Counted from the stretch's first letter, positions 47,346 through 57,018 are shown. The stretch is DNA of 64,000 nucleotides from an uncultured Bacteroidales bacterium (GCA_902800305.1 CADCDP010000014.1:116259-180258), one strand, 5' to 3'. Made by a program: numbers and translations. Notes: generated by a model not told the origin, from the letters alone.

Positions 47346-48369
47346 AACGGTCATGCGCAGCAATGTCTTTTGTACTCTCGCAAGAAAGACAAACGGAAAG
47401 TGGATTCCTTTTCTTTTATTGCTGCTAACTTTTTCCATCATTGCATGTGACAATCACCCAGACAATATACTGTCACATAAGAAGATGGAAGATGTTCTGT
47501 ATGACTATCACCTCATGCAAGGACTTATTGACCAGTTGCCAATGGAAGAACGCAAAGAAAAAACCCAAGATTATGTGAATGCGGTCTTCGAGAAGCATGG
47601 AATAACAGAAGCACAATTTGACTCATCCATTGTCTATTACAATCGAAATACCAGAGAGTTGTATAAAATATATTCGAATCTGAAAAAACGATATACGGCA
47701 GAGAATGAAGAATTACAGTTGGTGAACGGAAATAACGACATGATGGCTGTATATGCAGAAGGAGGAGATACGACTAATCTATGGAATTCCGTTCCCCTCA
47801 TTGTGTTGCGAAACAAAGAGATACTTAATAAAGAAAGTTTTACTATCCATGCTGATACAAGCTTCCATCGTCATGACCAATTCATTCTGACGCTTTCACC
47901 TACCTTCATTAAAGAGGCAAATGACGACCGAGATATAAGTCTCCACGTCGGTATCAGCATTATGTATTCCAATGGCAAAACAATTGGCACCACTCGACAA
48001 ATTTACAATAATGGCACACAACAGCTTACGGTAAAAGCAACCAATGATGATGACATCAAGCAAGTGACTGGTTTCTTTTATTATCGTGGGAAAACATCCA
48101 TGCGTAATCTATGTCTTATCGACCATATTACACTGGTCAAGATGCATGAGAAAGCGGAGGAAAAGATTGAAATGGCAGATTCCATCATGACCGACTCTCT
48201 GGATAGTGATACGATATTGAAACCTGTTGAGCGGCGTTTGACACCTGAAGAGGTTCGGAAAAAGAACATGTCGGACGAACACATTAAGATACAAATGGCT
48301 CCTTCTGTTCGTACCCCTAATTCGATAGGTCCTCGGCGTCAGACAAAGAAACCACCGATGAAAAAATAG
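47335..48369 (+). CDS. DUF4296 lipoprotein
   Basis: 344 residues. The leader ends LTFSIIACDNH, a lipobox. The N-terminal domain (MEDVLYDYHLMQGLIDQLP, VFEKHGITEAQFDSSIVYY, LYKIYSNLKKRY) matches DUF4296, which in Bacteroidota regularly follows lspA, as here with an 11-bp overlap. A beta-rich central part and a Lys/Pro-rich C-terminus follow. Function unknown. The start may be the internal Met at 47353, which would shorten the N-terminal tail. Confidence 0.85.
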   Translation: MKIKTVMRSNVFCTLARKTNGKWIPFLLLLLTFSIIACDNHPDNILSHKKMEDVLYDYHLMQGLIDQLPMEERKEKTQDYVNAVFEKHGITEAQFDSSIVYYNRNTRELYKIYSNLKKRYTAENEELQLVNGNNDMMAVYAEGGDTTNLWNSVPLIVLRNKEILNKESFTIHADTSFHRHDQFILTLSPTFIKEANDDRDISLHVGISIMYSNGKTIGTTRQIYNNGTQQLTVKATNDDDIKQVTGFFYYRGKTSMRNLCLIDHITLVKMHEKAEEKIEMADSIMTDSLDSDTILKPVERRLTPEEVRKKNMSDEHIKIQMAPSVRTPNSIGPRRQTKKPPMKK

Positions 48370-48377
48370 ATTTCCTC

Positions 48378-48626
48378 ATGCGCAGAGTTGCAGCATCAAG
48401 AGTATATATCAACGAGAAAGAATTCCGTACGAATCATGTAGTGGAACTTTACGACCATCTTGTCGTCAACCTCTATCCACTAGAGGGAGAAATTCCCATG
48501 ACAGAATGGTTGGGTGGTACCATCATCATCCACCAACGAGAGGCTTTTCACATACAGCAAGTGTTATCGCCTACGGAACTCAGCGCATACAATAGCTGTA
48601 GCGATAGCAACATTCAGCGACTCTGA
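48378..48626 (+). CDS. Small protein of unknown function after the DUF4296 gene
   Basis: 82 residues, MRRVAASRVYINEKEFRTNHVVEL onward is summarised here as a basic N-terminus, an Ile/Val-rich beta segment (VELYDHLVVNLYPLEGE) and TEWLGGTIIIHQ. It starts 8 bp after the previous stop, which supports cotranslation. Its last 63 bp overlap the convergent RNA methyltransferase gene, so part of the C-terminus may be chance. No signal peptide; similar small proteins occupy this position in Bacteroides as I recall. Confidence 0.6.
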   Translation: MRRVAASRVYINEKEFRTNHVVELYDHLVVNLYPLEGEIPMTEWLGGTIIIHQREAFHIQQVLSPTELSAYNSCSDSNIQRL

Positions 48627-49334
48627 AGTTTCTTTTCCTGCAGGATAATTGGGGATGTAAAGCCGTTCCGTGACAAATGTCTCCACTTCTTTCGAGACAC
48701 CTTTTCCTTCATTGCCCATCACAATAATCCCATGACTTGCGAGTTCCTTCTTATACAAGTTTTCTCCATCCAAGAATGTCCCAAACACAGGAACATCTTT
48801 GTCCAACGATGCTAAAAGCGTAGGCAAATCGGCATAATGTACTTTCACTCTTGCCATCCCCCCCATCGTAGCTTGTACTGTTTTCGGATTATAAATATCG
48901 GCACATCCGAAAGAACAAAAGATGTGCTCAATGCCAAACCAATCGGCCAGACGAACAATCGTCCCTAAGTTGCCAGGATTCTGTACATCGTCCAACATCA
49001 GACACAACGACTCTTTCGTCACACGGTTCACATCCACGTCATATTGGGGTTGACGAAACACCGCCAAGACCTGCTGAGGAGTTTCTTGAAAACTTACTCG
49101 CTTCAATTCCTCCTCTGTCACCTCATCCATCTCTGTTTTGCACAAAACTCCATTCTTCGTTTCTTCCTCATGTTTCTCTATCCATTCTTTGGTGGCGGCA
49201 ATATATTGACACTCAAAATCCTTTAACAAATCCCCCACTAACTTATGACCTTCGGCCACAAACACACCGTTCACCTTTCGGTATTTCTTCATTTCCAGTG
49301 AACGTACATATTTTATTCTATTTTTGCTTAACAT
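48564..49334 (-). CDS. TrmH/SpoU-family RNA 2'-O-methyltransferase
   Basis: 256 residues. N-terminal substrate-binding region starting MLSKNRIKYVRSLEMKKYR, then the SPOUT knot: LMLDDVQNPGNLGTIVRLADWF (motif 1, seen here in two parts), GIIVMGNEGKGVSKEV (motif 2) and IPNYPAGKETSESLNVAIA (motif 3; usual form has G-x-x-x-SLNV). It transfers methyl from SAM to a ribose 2'-OH of rRNA or tRNA; which nucleotide is unknown. The 3' end overlaps a convergent small gene. Confidence 0.9.
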   Translation of the reverse strand: MLSKNRIKYVRSLEMKKYRKVNGVFVAEGHKLVGDLLKDFECQYIAATKEWIEKHEEETKNGVLCKTEMDEVTEEELKRVSFQETPQQVLAVFRQPQYDVDVNRVTKESLCLMLDDVQNPGNLGTIVRLADWFGIEHIFCSFGCADIYNPKTVQATMGGMARVKVHYADLPTLLASLDKDVPVFGTFLDGENLYKKELASHGIIVMGNEGKGVSKEVETFVTERLYIPNYPAGKETSESLNVAIATAIVCAEFRRR

Positions 49335-49364
49335 GGTATTTCTGTTTGGAGCTATTAACTTATT

Positions 49365-49394
49365 AGCCTCGGTTGGACATAACCAACCGAGGCT
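49365..49394 (-). terminator. Terminator of the ilv operon
   Basis: AGCCTCGGTTGG and CCAACCGAGGCT pair perfectly over 12 bp with a 6-nt loop, 33 bp after the ilvC stop; A/T-rich flanks on both sides suit a bidirectional terminator. Confidence 0.75.
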
Positions 49395-49426
49395 TTTATG
49401 ATATACTTACGATATAACGCTAAGAT

Positions 49427-50470
49427 TTAGTTGTTCTCGGGACGGAGCTGACGAACTACCTCAGCTGTACGCCACATTTCAGAGTCGTGGAGAGCAGCAA
49501 GCTCCTTCTCCAAACCTACGCGATAGTCAGGCTTAGAGTTGGCATCGATAGAAATCTGAGCTTCGTTACCACACTTCACAGAAGCATAGAGCTTTTCAAC
49601 AACAGGCTTGATAGCATCGTGGAAAGGACCCATCCAGTCGAGGGCACCGCGCTGTGCTGTAGTTGAGCAGTTTGCGTACATCCAGTCCATACCCTTCTGA
49701 GCGAAGAGAGGCATGAGTGACTGAGTGAGCTCTTCAACTGTCTCATTGAATGCCTCAGATGGAGTGTGACCGTTCTCACGGAGCACCTCGTACTGAGCAA
49801 GGAGAAGACCCTGGATAGCACCCATGAGTGAACCACGCTCACCTGTAAGGTCAGAAGTAGCCTCGCGCTGGAAAGTAGTCTCGAACAGGTAACCAGAACC
49901 GATACCGATACCAAGAGCGAGTGTGCGGTCAAGAGCCTTGCCCGTAGCGTCCTGATATACAGCGTAAGAAGAGTTCAAACCACGACCTTCGAGGAACATG
50001 GTGCGGAGTGATGTACCAGAACCCTTAGGAGCCACCATGATTACGTCGATGTCCTTAGCAGGAACACAACCTGTGCGGTCGTTCCAAGTGATAGCGAAAC
50101 CATGAGAGAAATAGAGTGCCTTACCAGGAGTGAGGTACTTCTTCAAAGTTGGCCAAACAGACATCACAGCTGCGTCTGAAAGCAGACACATCACGATAGT
50201 ACCTTTGTTGGCTGCCTCTTCGATGGAGAAAAGTGTTTCGCCAGGAACCCAACCGTCCTTGATTGCCTTCTCGAAAGTCTTGCCCTGACGCTGACCAACA
50301 ATCACGTTGAAACCATTGTCGCGGAGGTTGCAAGCCTGACCAGGACCCTGAACACCATAACCAATCACTGCGATGGTCTCGTCTTTCAAAATCTCACGAG
50401 CCTTCTCGAGTGGGAATTCTTCACGTGTCATTACCTCTTCGATAACGCCACCAAAATTCATTTTTGCCAT
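49427..50470 (-). CDS. ilvC: Ketol-acid reductoisomerase
   Basis: 347 residues, class I size. The NAD(P) Rossmann motif is VIGYGVQGPGQACNLRDNG; GQRQGKTFEKA is the cofactor-specificity loop region, and MVAPKGSGTSLR and ERGSLMGAIQGLL belong to the conserved core and metal-binding helical region. It rearranges and reduces acetolactate or acetohydroxybutyrate in valine/isoleucine synthesis. Last gene of the ilvD-ilvB-ilvN-ilvC operon, 62 bp after ilvN, with a terminator downstream. Confidence 0.95.
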   Translation of the reverse strand: MAKMNFGGVIEEVMTREEFPLEKAREILKDETIAVIGYGVQGPGQACNLRDNGFNVIVGQRQGKTFEKAIKDGWVPGETLFSIEEAANKGTIVMCLLSDAAVMSVWPTLKKYLTPGKALYFSHGFAITWNDRTGCVPAKDIDVIMVAPKGSGTSLRTMFLEGRGLNSSYAVYQDATGKALDRTLALGIGIGSGYLFETTFQREATSDLTGERGSLMGAIQGLLLAQYEVLRENGHTPSEAFNETVEELTQSLMPLFAQKGMDWMYANCSTTAQRGALDWMGPFHDAIKPVVEKLYASVKCGNEAQISIDANSKPDYRVGLEKELAALHDSEMWRTAEVVRQLRPENN

Positions 50471-50532
50471 TTTTGCGTTTTGTTTTAATTGTGCAAGGAA
50501 GTTCCTTGCTGGTTTATGATAAATGAAATTTC

Positions 50533-51219
50533 TTATTTCGACTTACAGCTAGATGCCCTTTTCACCTCGCGAGCTGCCAGATACTCGTCCAAATGCTCCA
50601 CACGACTCTTGGTGATGCAGATGCGGCCAGAACGCACAAACTGCAACACACAGTCCATCGTTTTCAAAGTGTCGAAGAGTGAAAGAATGTCGTTGGTAAT
50701 GCCTGTTATCTCCACCACCGTATAAGTGTTGTTCACTTCGATGATACGGGCATTGTGGAAACGAACCATGCGTCCGACATCAGGATTCTTCAGCATGACG
50801 GGTGTGCTGAGTTTGAACAGTGCCGTCTCATTGATGAAGAGTTGATCGTCGGTGTAGAAATGCGCCTGAAGCACCTCGATGCGCTTCTCTATCTGCGAGG
50901 TAAGGATGCGTGCCATACGCTCGTCGCAGTTGGCTGTGACGGTGTACTTGTGTGCCCCAGGTGTACTGGATGCACACACATTGAGTGACTCTATGTTGAC
51001 CTGACGACGCGTGAACACCGCCGTAATCTGCGAAAGCAAACCAGGAACGTTCTCCGAATAAATCAGGAAGGTATAGAGTTTTGTTGTTGTATCTTGTTCC
51101 ATTGTTGGAGTTTGTACTTTTTTATCTATTTCTTTGGGTTGGCTCTGTTCAAGCATACGTTGGCATTTGCCACATGAAGAACACTCGCCGCACTGCCCTC
51201 CGAAAGTTTTTCTTTCCAT
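50533..51219 (-). CDS. ilvN: Acetolactate synthase small (regulatory) subunit with Cys-rich N-terminal extension
   Basis: 228 residues as an open frame starting 3 bp after the ilvB stop. The standard start of this family would be MEQDTTTKLYTFLIYSENVPG (residue 40, position 51102). The ACT domain (NVPGLLSQITAVFTRRQVNIES, quoted in parts) binds the feedback inhibitor valine; a second ACT-like domain completes the subunit. The extra 39 residues contain CGECSSCGKC, a four-cysteine cluster not expected in IlvN. Translational coupling with ilvB favours the long form, family comparison the short one. Confidence 0.88.
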   Translation of the reverse strand: MERKTFGGQCGECSSCGKCQRMLEQSQPKEIDKKVQTPTMEQDTTTKLYTFLIYSENVPGLLSQITAVFTRRQVNIESLNVCASSTPGAHKYTVTANCDERMARILTSQIEKRIEVLQAHFYTDDQLFINETALFKLSTPVMLKNPDVGRMVRFHNARIIEVNNTYTVVEITGITNDILSLFDTLKTMDCVLQFVRSGRICITKSRVEHLDEYLAAREVKRASSCKSK

Positions 51220-51222
51220 ATA

Positions 51223-52917
51223 TTACACTTCAAGCAGCATCTCGTCGATGTTTGCCCCCGGAGGTGTCATCGGAAGCACATTATCTTCCTCCTTGATGGC
51301 ACACTGCAAAAGGTATGGGCCAGGAGTAGCCAACATCTCAGCAATGGCAGCATCGAGGTCGCCACGTTCAATCACCGTCTTGGCTGGTATTCCGTAACCT
51401 TGCGCAATAAGTTCGTAGTTGGGGTTAACCATCGGTGTGAATGAGTAGCGGTGGGCAAAGAACATCTCTTGCCACTGGCGCACATTACCAAGGAAGTTGT
51501 TGTTCAAAAGGATAATCTTCACAGGTGCTCCCTGCTCCATGATGGTACCCAGTTCTTGAATCGTCATCTGCAAGCCTCCGTCACCAACAAAAAGACACAC
51601 GGTTCTGTCGGGTGCGCCGAAAGTAGCACCAATCGCTGCAGGAAGTCCATAACCCATCGTACCCAAACCACCAGATGTGACCACAGAACGATGTTTGGTG
51701 AACTTAAAGTAACGACAAGCCATCAACTGGTTCTGCCCTACATCCGTCACCATAATACCCTCATTGTTAGCAGCCTCACTCACCTTACGAACCACCTCAC
51801 CCATCAACAGCGGGCCTTCTTTCGGATGGAGAGCCTTATCGATTACTTTATTATATTCCTTTTCAGCGTATGGCTTAAAACCTTCAATCCATGCAGTATG
51901 CTTCGTCTCGTCCACCAGTTTTGTGATAGCAGCAAGTGTGTCCTTGCAGTTGCCCAACACCGTCAAATGTACAGGAACATTCTTGTTAAATTCAGCAGGG
52001 TCAATGTCGAAGTGGATGATTTTTGCCTGTTTGGCGTAAGTAGCCAAGTTGCCCGTCACACGGTCGTCGAAACGCATACCTATGGCGATGAGCACGTCAC
52101 ATTGATTGGTCATCACATTCGGACCAAGATTACCATGCATTCCGAGGATGCCCATGTTCAAACGATGGTCGGAAGGTATAGCGGAAAGTCCTAAGAAAGT
52201 GGTTCCACAAGGAATGTCTGCCTTTTCCAAGAACACACGCAATTCCTCTTGCGCTTCACCCAGTTCCACTCCTTGTCCTACCAGCACAAAAGGTTTCACG
52301 CTGTTGTTAATCATCTTGGCAGCACGCTCAATGTCCGTCATGTTCACATCAGGTTCTGGGTCGTAACTGCGGATGAAGTCAACCGTAGCGGGTTCGTAAT
52401 CCACCATACCTGTCTGTGCATTCTTGGCAAAGTCGAGCACCACAGGGCCAGGACGTCCACTCTTGGCGATGAAGAACGCACGAGCCACTGCCCAAGCCAC
52501 ATCTTCCGCACGACGAATCTGGTAGCTCCACTTGCTGATAGGCGAAGTCACACCAACCACATCGACCTCCTGAAAGGCATCCGTACCCAACATAGCAACA
52601 CCCACCTGACCGCAGATGACCACCATGGGGGTGGAATCAATCATCGCATCAGCGATACCAGTCACCGTGTTGGTAGCACCAGGACCCGAAGTCACGATCG
52701 CGCAACCCACCTTGCCACTCACACGGGCATAACCTTGAGCCGCATGAACAGCTCCCTGCTCGTGACGAACAAGTATGTGATTCAGTGTTTTTTTATGGTC
52801 ATAGAGTGCATCGTATGTGGGCATGATACTTCCTCCAGGATAACCGAAGAGGACATCCACCCCTTCGTGCTCCAAGGCACGCATCATCGCTTCTGCACCT
52901 GTTATCTTTTCTGTCAT
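51223..52917 (-). CDS. ilvB: Acetolactate synthase large (catalytic) subunit
   Basis: 564 residues. LFGYPGGSIMPTYDAL and VRHEQGAVHAAQGYAR contain the catalytic Glu that activates thiamine diphosphate; FVGDGGLQMTIQELGTIM and ILLNNNFLGNVRQWQ form the ThDP/Mg-binding GDG...NN motif. It condenses two pyruvates, or pyruvate and 2-oxobutyrate. The gap to ilvD upstream (52918-53020) is filled by a 9-bp repeat; ilvN follows after 3 bp. Confidence 0.95.
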   Translation of the reverse strand: MTEKITGAEAMMRALEHEGVDVLFGYPGGSIMPTYDALYDHKKTLNHILVRHEQGAVHAAQGYARVSGKVGCAIVTSGPGATNTVTGIADAMIDSTPMVVICGQVGVAMLGTDAFQEVDVVGVTSPISKWSYQIRRAEDVAWAVARAFFIAKSGRPGPVVLDFAKNAQTGMVDYEPATVDFIRSYDPEPDVNMTDIERAAKMINNSVKPFVLVGQGVELGEAQEELRVFLEKADIPCGTTFLGLSAIPSDHRLNMGILGMHGNLGPNVMTNQCDVLIAIGMRFDDRVTGNLATYAKQAKIIHFDIDPAEFNKNVPVHLTVLGNCKDTLAAITKLVDETKHTAWIEGFKPYAEKEYNKVIDKALHPKEGPLLMGEVVRKVSEAANNEGIMVTDVGQNQLMACRYFKFTKHRSVVTSGGLGTMGYGLPAAIGATFGAPDRTVCLFVGDGGLQMTIQELGTIMEQGAPVKIILLNNNFLGNVRQWQEMFFAHRYSFTPMVNPNYELIAQGYGIPAKTVIERGDLDAAIAEMLATPGPYLLQCAIKEEDNVLPMTPPGANIDEMLLEV

Positions 52918-52935
52918 TTTTATCTTTTAGTTTTA

Positions 52936-53020
52936 CTAGTTGGGCTAGATATTCTAGATTTTCTAGATTTTCTAGATTTTCTAGACATTCTAGATATTCT
53001 AGTCTTTCTAGTTTTTCTAG
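52936..53020. repeat. CTAG array with exact 9-bp period, ilvD-ilvB gap
   Basis: CTAG occurs ten times at 52936, 52945, 52954, 52963, 52972, 52981, 52990, 52999, 53008 and 53017, exactly 9 bp apart; the five bases between are mostly ATTTT-like. It ends right at the ilvD stop (53021-53023), filling the gap to ilvB. Each unit is partly palindromic (TCTAGA). Confidence 0.95.
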
Positions 53021-54823
53021 TTAATCTATAATTCTTACGCCTCCCTTGTCTGCACTTGCCACACTCTGGGCGTATGCACGAAGAGCCTTTGATACTACAC
53101 GATTACGCTTGAGTGGCTGCTGTGGACGTGCTGCCAATTCTTCATCTGACAGACGCACATTGATGGAACGGTTTGGAATATCAATGTCGATGATGTCACC
53201 ATCCATAATCTTGCCAATGTTACCACCTGAAGCAGCCTCAGGAGAGATGTGTCCGATAGAAAGACCTGATGTACCACCAGAGAAACGTCCGTCTGTGATG
53301 AGGGCACATTCCTTACCCATGTGCATCGACTTGATGTAAGAAGTTGGGTACAGCATCTCCTGCATACCAGGACCACCCTTCGGCCCTTCGTGTGTGATGA
53401 CCACCACATCGCCCTTCTTCACCTTACCACCGAGGATGCCTTCGCAAGCGTCTTCCTGTGAGTCGAACACGACAGCAGGCCCCGAGAACTTCCAGATGCT
53501 CTCATCCACACCAGCTGTCTTCACCACACAACCATCCTGTGCGATGTTTCCAAAGAGGATAGCCATACCGCCATCCTTGGTGTAGGCATGTTCAATATCA
53601 CGGATGCAACCATTCTCACGGTCGGTGTCCAATGTCACGTAGTTGGTATTCTGTACACCCAACTGATTGCAGAACACACCAGCAGGAGCACTGCTATAGA
53701 TGCGCTTTGCCTCTGGGTCAACCGTATCTTTCAGTATCGAATACTTCTCGATGTCTTCTGCCAAAGTAGCACCATTCACACGCTTTACATTCGTGTCAAT
53801 CAAGCCACCCTTTGCCAATTCGCCCAACAGATTCAGCATACCACCTGCACGACCACACTCCTGCACACTATACTTCTGAGAGTTAGGAGCCAGCTTACAA
53901 AGGAACGGAGTCTTGCGAGAAAGCTTATCGATGTCAGCCATCGTGAAATCTACCCCTGCCTCCTGTGCCACAGCCAAGAGGTGCAGCACCGTGTTGGTCG
54001 ATGCACCCATCGCAATGTCGAGGGTCATGGCATTGAGGAAAGCCTGACGAGTGGCAATCGAACGTGGAAGAACAGACTCATCGCCATCCTCATAGTAAGC
54101 GAATGCGTTCTTCACAATCTGACGGGCAGCCGCCTTCATCAGCTCCTTACGGTTGACGTGCGTAGCAAGGATAGTTCCGTTACCTGGAAGAGAAAGACCG
54201 ATTGCCTCAGTAAGATTGTTCATCGAGTTAGCTGTGAACATACCCGAGCAGCATCCACAACCAGGACAAGCACGGTTCTCCACTTCAGCCAGTTCCTCAT
54301 CATTCACCGTGGGGTCAGCACCCTTCACCATCGCAGCAATCAGGTCGAGGTTTTCACCCTTATACTTACCAGCCTCCATAGGTCCACCGCTAACAAACAC
54401 AGCAGGGATATTCAGACGCATAGCTGCCATCAGCATACCCGGCGTAATCTTGTCGCAGTTGGAGATGCAGATCATTGCATCAGCCTTGTGGGCGTTGCAC
54501 ATATATTCAACAGAGTCAGCAATGATGTCGCGTGAAGGCAACGAATAGAGCATACCATCATGTCCCATCGCAATACCGTCATCAATAGCAATAGTATTAA
54601 ATTCGGCGGCATAGCAACCCAACTTCTCAATCTCCTCCTTCACAATCTGTCCTGCCTCATGCAGATGCGTGTGACCCGGGACAAACTGGGTGAAAGAATT
54701 GACGATGGCAATAATAGGCTTGCCAAATTGTTCACGCTTCATGCCATTGGCTACCCACAGAGCACGTGCTCCAGCCATACGGCGACCTTCAGTGCAGACA
54801 GCACTACGTAACTGATGTTTCAT
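53021..54823 (-). CDS. ilvD: Dihydroxy-acid dehydratase
   Basis: 600 residues from the ATG at 54823 ([21 protein letters not shown]), the canonical start; 54910 is upstream in frame but belongs to the leader. Fe-S cysteines are in [11 protein letters not shown] and [33 protein letters not shown] is the conserved C-terminal catalytic region. It dehydrates dihydroxy-isovalerate and -methylvalerate to the keto acids. First gene of the operon with a -7 box at 54936-54943. Confidence 0.95.
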   Translation of the reverse strand: MKHQLRSAVCTEGRRMAGARALWVANGMKREQFGKPIIAIVNSFTQFVPGHTHLHEAGQIVKEEIEKLGCYAAEFNTIAIDDGIAMGHDGMLYSLPSRDIIADSVEYMCNAHKADAMICISNCDKITPGMLMAAMRLNIPAVFVSGGPMEAGKYKGENLDLIAAMVKGADPTVNDEELAEVENRACPGCGCCSGMFTANSMNNLTEAIGLSLPGNGTILATHVNRKELMKAAARQIVKNAFAYYEDGDESVLPRSIATRQAFLNAMTLDIAMGASTNTVLHLLAVAQEAGVDFTMADIDKLSRKTPFLCKLAPNSQKYSVQECGRAGGMLNLLGELAKGGLIDTNVKRVNGATLAEDIEKYSILKDTVDPEAKRIYSSAPAGVFCNQLGVQNTNYVTLDTDRENGCIRDIEHAYTKDGGMAILFGNIAQDGCVVKTAGVDESIWKFSGPAVVFDSQEDACEGILGGKVKKGDVVVITHEGPKGGPGMQEMLYPTSYIKSMHMGKECALITDGRFSGGTSGLSIGHISPEAASGGNIGKIMDGDIIDIDIPNRSINVRLSDEELAARPQQPLKRNRVVSKALRAYAQSVASADKGGVRIID

Positions 54824-54935
54824 ATCTTGTAAAGAGTTCTTGTATAATCTTTTTACACTTTCGGATGGTGACCCAATCCGTTTCTGTTTACGACAAAACA
54901 CCTCTCCCAAATGGTGGGAAAGGAGTAAAACGATG

Positions 54936-54943
54936 CAAAATTA
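54936..54943 (-). promoter_or_regulatory. -7 box of the ilv operon
   Basis: Minus-strand TAATTTTG matches TAnnTTTG; the leader would be about 105 nt. I saw no run of Ile, Val or Leu codons in it that would suggest attenuation. Confidence 0.55.
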
Positions 54944-54978
54944 CGAAAAAACATTGACATTTAGCACACTTTTACCAT

Positions 54979-55019
54979 AAAAAATGAATGGAACCCCATC
55001 ATTCCATAGGATTCCATTC
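54979..55019 (-). terminator. Terminator after the 55076-55939 gene
   Basis: On the minus strand GAATGGAA and TTCCATTC (55019-55012 and 54993-54986) flank an 18-nt loop and are followed by A and T6. Confidence 0.75.
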
Positions 55020-55075
55020 GTTTCTTCCTCTATTTTACACATATTTATATATATTGGGTAAAGCAGTCAAGGCTT

Positions 55076-55939
55076 TCACCTCGTCAGAGGGTCAATCCAT
55101 TCAAAGATAGGTTCGTTCGTTCCAAACAGACGCTGGAAGTTGTGAGGAAGTCCAGAACGCTTCCAAAGTTCATCCACCATCACGCCGTCACCTCGGTCGA
55201 ACCTTAATTTGAAAGAATCTCCCGAGAGCCACGTAATTTGGCAATCGTTCTGGAATTCCTTGATATTGGTGTCTGAAACATAAGTGCAAGGCCAGAAAAT
55301 GCAGGTGGTTTCCATTCGGTCATTATTGTTGTCAGCACCGATGACCAGCAACACGTGTTGAGCATCGTAAATCTTATACATCTCTCCCACGTTCTGGAAC
55401 ACATACGTCACGCCATCCAACTCGTCAAACACACCTATACGACGCCAGCACCCCATAAACTTATGGTCAGCACTCTCTCCCTTCATCTGAAACATCTCCA
55501 TCACATGGTTCATGCGTGGTTCTACACCTTTCTCTGAATCATACACCTCGTTGATGAATGAATGTCCAGGAAACACATCGAAGGCATCATACTGGTTGAA
55601 CCATCTTAGCGTGAAATGCTTTTCGTTGCTGTCAAAGATTTCCGTTCCTTTCCCGTCTTCTCCGACAGGCACTTTCCCTGTATATTTCAAAGCCTTAGAA
55701 TCATTCCTGCGCGTGGTGATATTCAGCATGTTTTCTGTTTTATTTCGAATATCAAACTGCAATGCCACCGTGTCGCCGCAATATTTATACCGGTCAAACT
55801 GGACAACCAAATCATCCTGCCCATCGTCAAAATAAAACCTTTGCAGTTTGTACAACCCTGTTGGGTCTTTCTTCTGTGCATTCACACTCACGGATGCCAT
55901 GAAGCAGCAAGCCGTTATTAAAAGTAACTTGATTTTCAT
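55076..55939 (-). CDS. Secreted lipocalin-like protein of unknown function
   Basis: 287 residues with a signal peptide ending VSVNAQ. The mature start DPTGLYKLQRFYFDDGQ and the central GCWRRIGVF, YVFQNVGEMYKIYDAQHV, as well as FKLRFDRGDGVMVDELWKR, indicate two lipocalin-like beta domains of the type common in secreted Bacteroidota proteins (DUF4488-like). Ligand unknown. Single gene with its own terminator. Confidence 0.65.
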   Translation of the reverse strand: MKIKLLLITACCFMASVSVNAQKKDPTGLYKLQRFYFDDGQDDLVVQFDRYKYCGDTVALQFDIRNKTENMLNITTRRNDSKALKYTGKVPVGEDGKGTEIFDSNEKHFTLRWFNQYDAFDVFPGHSFINEVYDSEKGVEPRMNHVMEMFQMKGESADHKFMGCWRRIGVFDELDGVTYVFQNVGEMYKIYDAQHVLLVIGADNNNDRMETTCIFWPCTYVSDTNIKEFQNDCQITWLSGDSFKLRFDRGDGVMVDELWKRSGLPHNFQRLFGTNEPIFEWIDPLTR

Positions 55940-56046
55940 CTTTATCGTAATACTGATAGTCTAAATAGGTTAGTAATCGCTATGTGTTAAATTTTTGAAC
56001 AAAATTAGTGTGTTCCAACTTCTTATACAAAAAAAATGAAAAAAAA

Positions 56047-56089
56047 GATACAAAAAAGACTCACTTCGTGTCTAAAAGTATCCTTTTTT
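56047..56089. terminator. Hairpin with T-runs on both strands
   Basis: GATAC and AGAC (56047-56051, 56057-56060) pair with GTCT and GTATC (56070-56073, 56078-56082); T6 follows on the plus strand and T8 on the minus strand. It terminates the SGNH hydrolase gene on the minus strand. Confidence 0.7.
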
Positions 56090-56122
56090 CATTTTTTCTG
56101 CCGTTTCTTGGAACAAGTCACA

Positions 56123-56800
56123 TCATTTTTCCTTGGCTACTTTCTTTAAAAACCATTCCTTGGCTACAGGCAAAAAAAGGTCGTGTCCGTCAGCATTCAA
56201 GTGAGCGGTGTCGTTTGCATCTTGAAAGTATCGCTTACGGAAAGCTGCGTCGCGCACCTTAATGACACATTTCTTATTGTAGTTCATCAACACAGGGATG
56301 CCGTGACGCTTGCACACCTTCTGGATGGTTTTGCACACAGAGGCAAAGCCTGGACGATCCACATACCACGGGGTAACATAGCCAATCCGTGCCTTCGGAC
56401 ACAGCCACTCGATGCCCTTCAGCAGCACCTCCAAGGAGTCGGCGAACATTTGTAGCGAATCGGCATTCTCCTTCACCTTGTCGGCATCGTTGTGGCCAGC
56501 TATAATAAGCACGTAGTCGGCATTGGGCGACATAGCGGTGTAGCGCACCCACAAAGCAGGGCCAAAATTCCATTTCCCGTCGTGAGAACGGTCGAAAGCC
56601 ACACAAGAGCCGTTGCGACCATAGTTGAAATACGTGTAACCCAATTCGGTGGCCATTTTTGAGTGCCATGTCTCCTCTTTCGAACGACGATGGTTGGCCA
56701 CATAGCTGTCGCCTATCACATTCAGCACTTTCTGGGCGTTACCCGACACGGTACCCACCCATGTCAACAGCAACAAAAGAATCATTCTTGTTGTTCTCAT
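56123..56800 (-). CDS. Secreted SGNH/GDSL-type hydrolase
   Basis: 225 residues with a signal peptide ending VSGNAQ. Block I is VLNVIGDSYVANHR (catalytic Ser in GDS), block II the Gly in YFNYGRNGSC, block III IIAGHNDADK with the GxND Asn, and block V DTAHLNADGH with the Asp-x-x-His pair. SGNH enzymes deacylate carbohydrates or lipids; the substrate cannot be deduced. Located next to esterase and glycan-active genes. Confidence 0.88.
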   Translation of the reverse strand: MRTTRMILLLLLTWVGTVSGNAQKVLNVIGDSYVANHRRSKEETWHSKMATELGYTYFNYGRNGSCVAFDRSHDGKWNFGPALWVRYTAMSPNADYVLIIAGHNDADKVKENADSLQMFADSLEVLLKGIEWLCPKARIGYVTPWYVDRPGFASVCKTIQKVCKRHGIPVLMNYNKKCVIKVRDAAFRKRYFQDANDTAHLNADGHDLFLPVAKEWFLKKVAKEK

Positions 56801-56980
56801 TTCTATCTGTCTTTTTAAGAAGCCCTCGCAATCACTCTATCGAGTCCAACGAGTAAGTCAAAGGTATTTTCTGTTGCAAAGTTAGCAACATTTTTCTGAG
56901 AGACAAAAGTTTTCGGGAGAAAAACGTGTTTTTTCCACAAGCACAGAAGAAAAACTTCCACACGAATACACGGACAAATA

Positions 56981-57012
56981 TTTGGAAATTACAGAAAAAA
57001 GATGTAAATTTG
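56981..57012 (+). promoter_or_regulatory. Promoter of candidate RNA, copy 2
   Basis: TTTG at 56981-56984, a 20-bp spacer and TAAATTTG at 57005-57012. The spacer and flanks match copy 1 (ACAAATnTTTGGAAA at the upstream end). Confidence 0.65.
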
Positions 57013-57018
57013 CAGTTG

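Noticed and set aside
52936..53020. CTAG array considered as a CRISPR array
   Set aside because: Period is 9 bp with no spacers and no cas genes in the window.
54824..54943. Leader of ilvD considered as attenuator with leader peptide
   Set aside because: No short frame enriched in Ile, Val or Leu codons and no clear alternative terminator pair.
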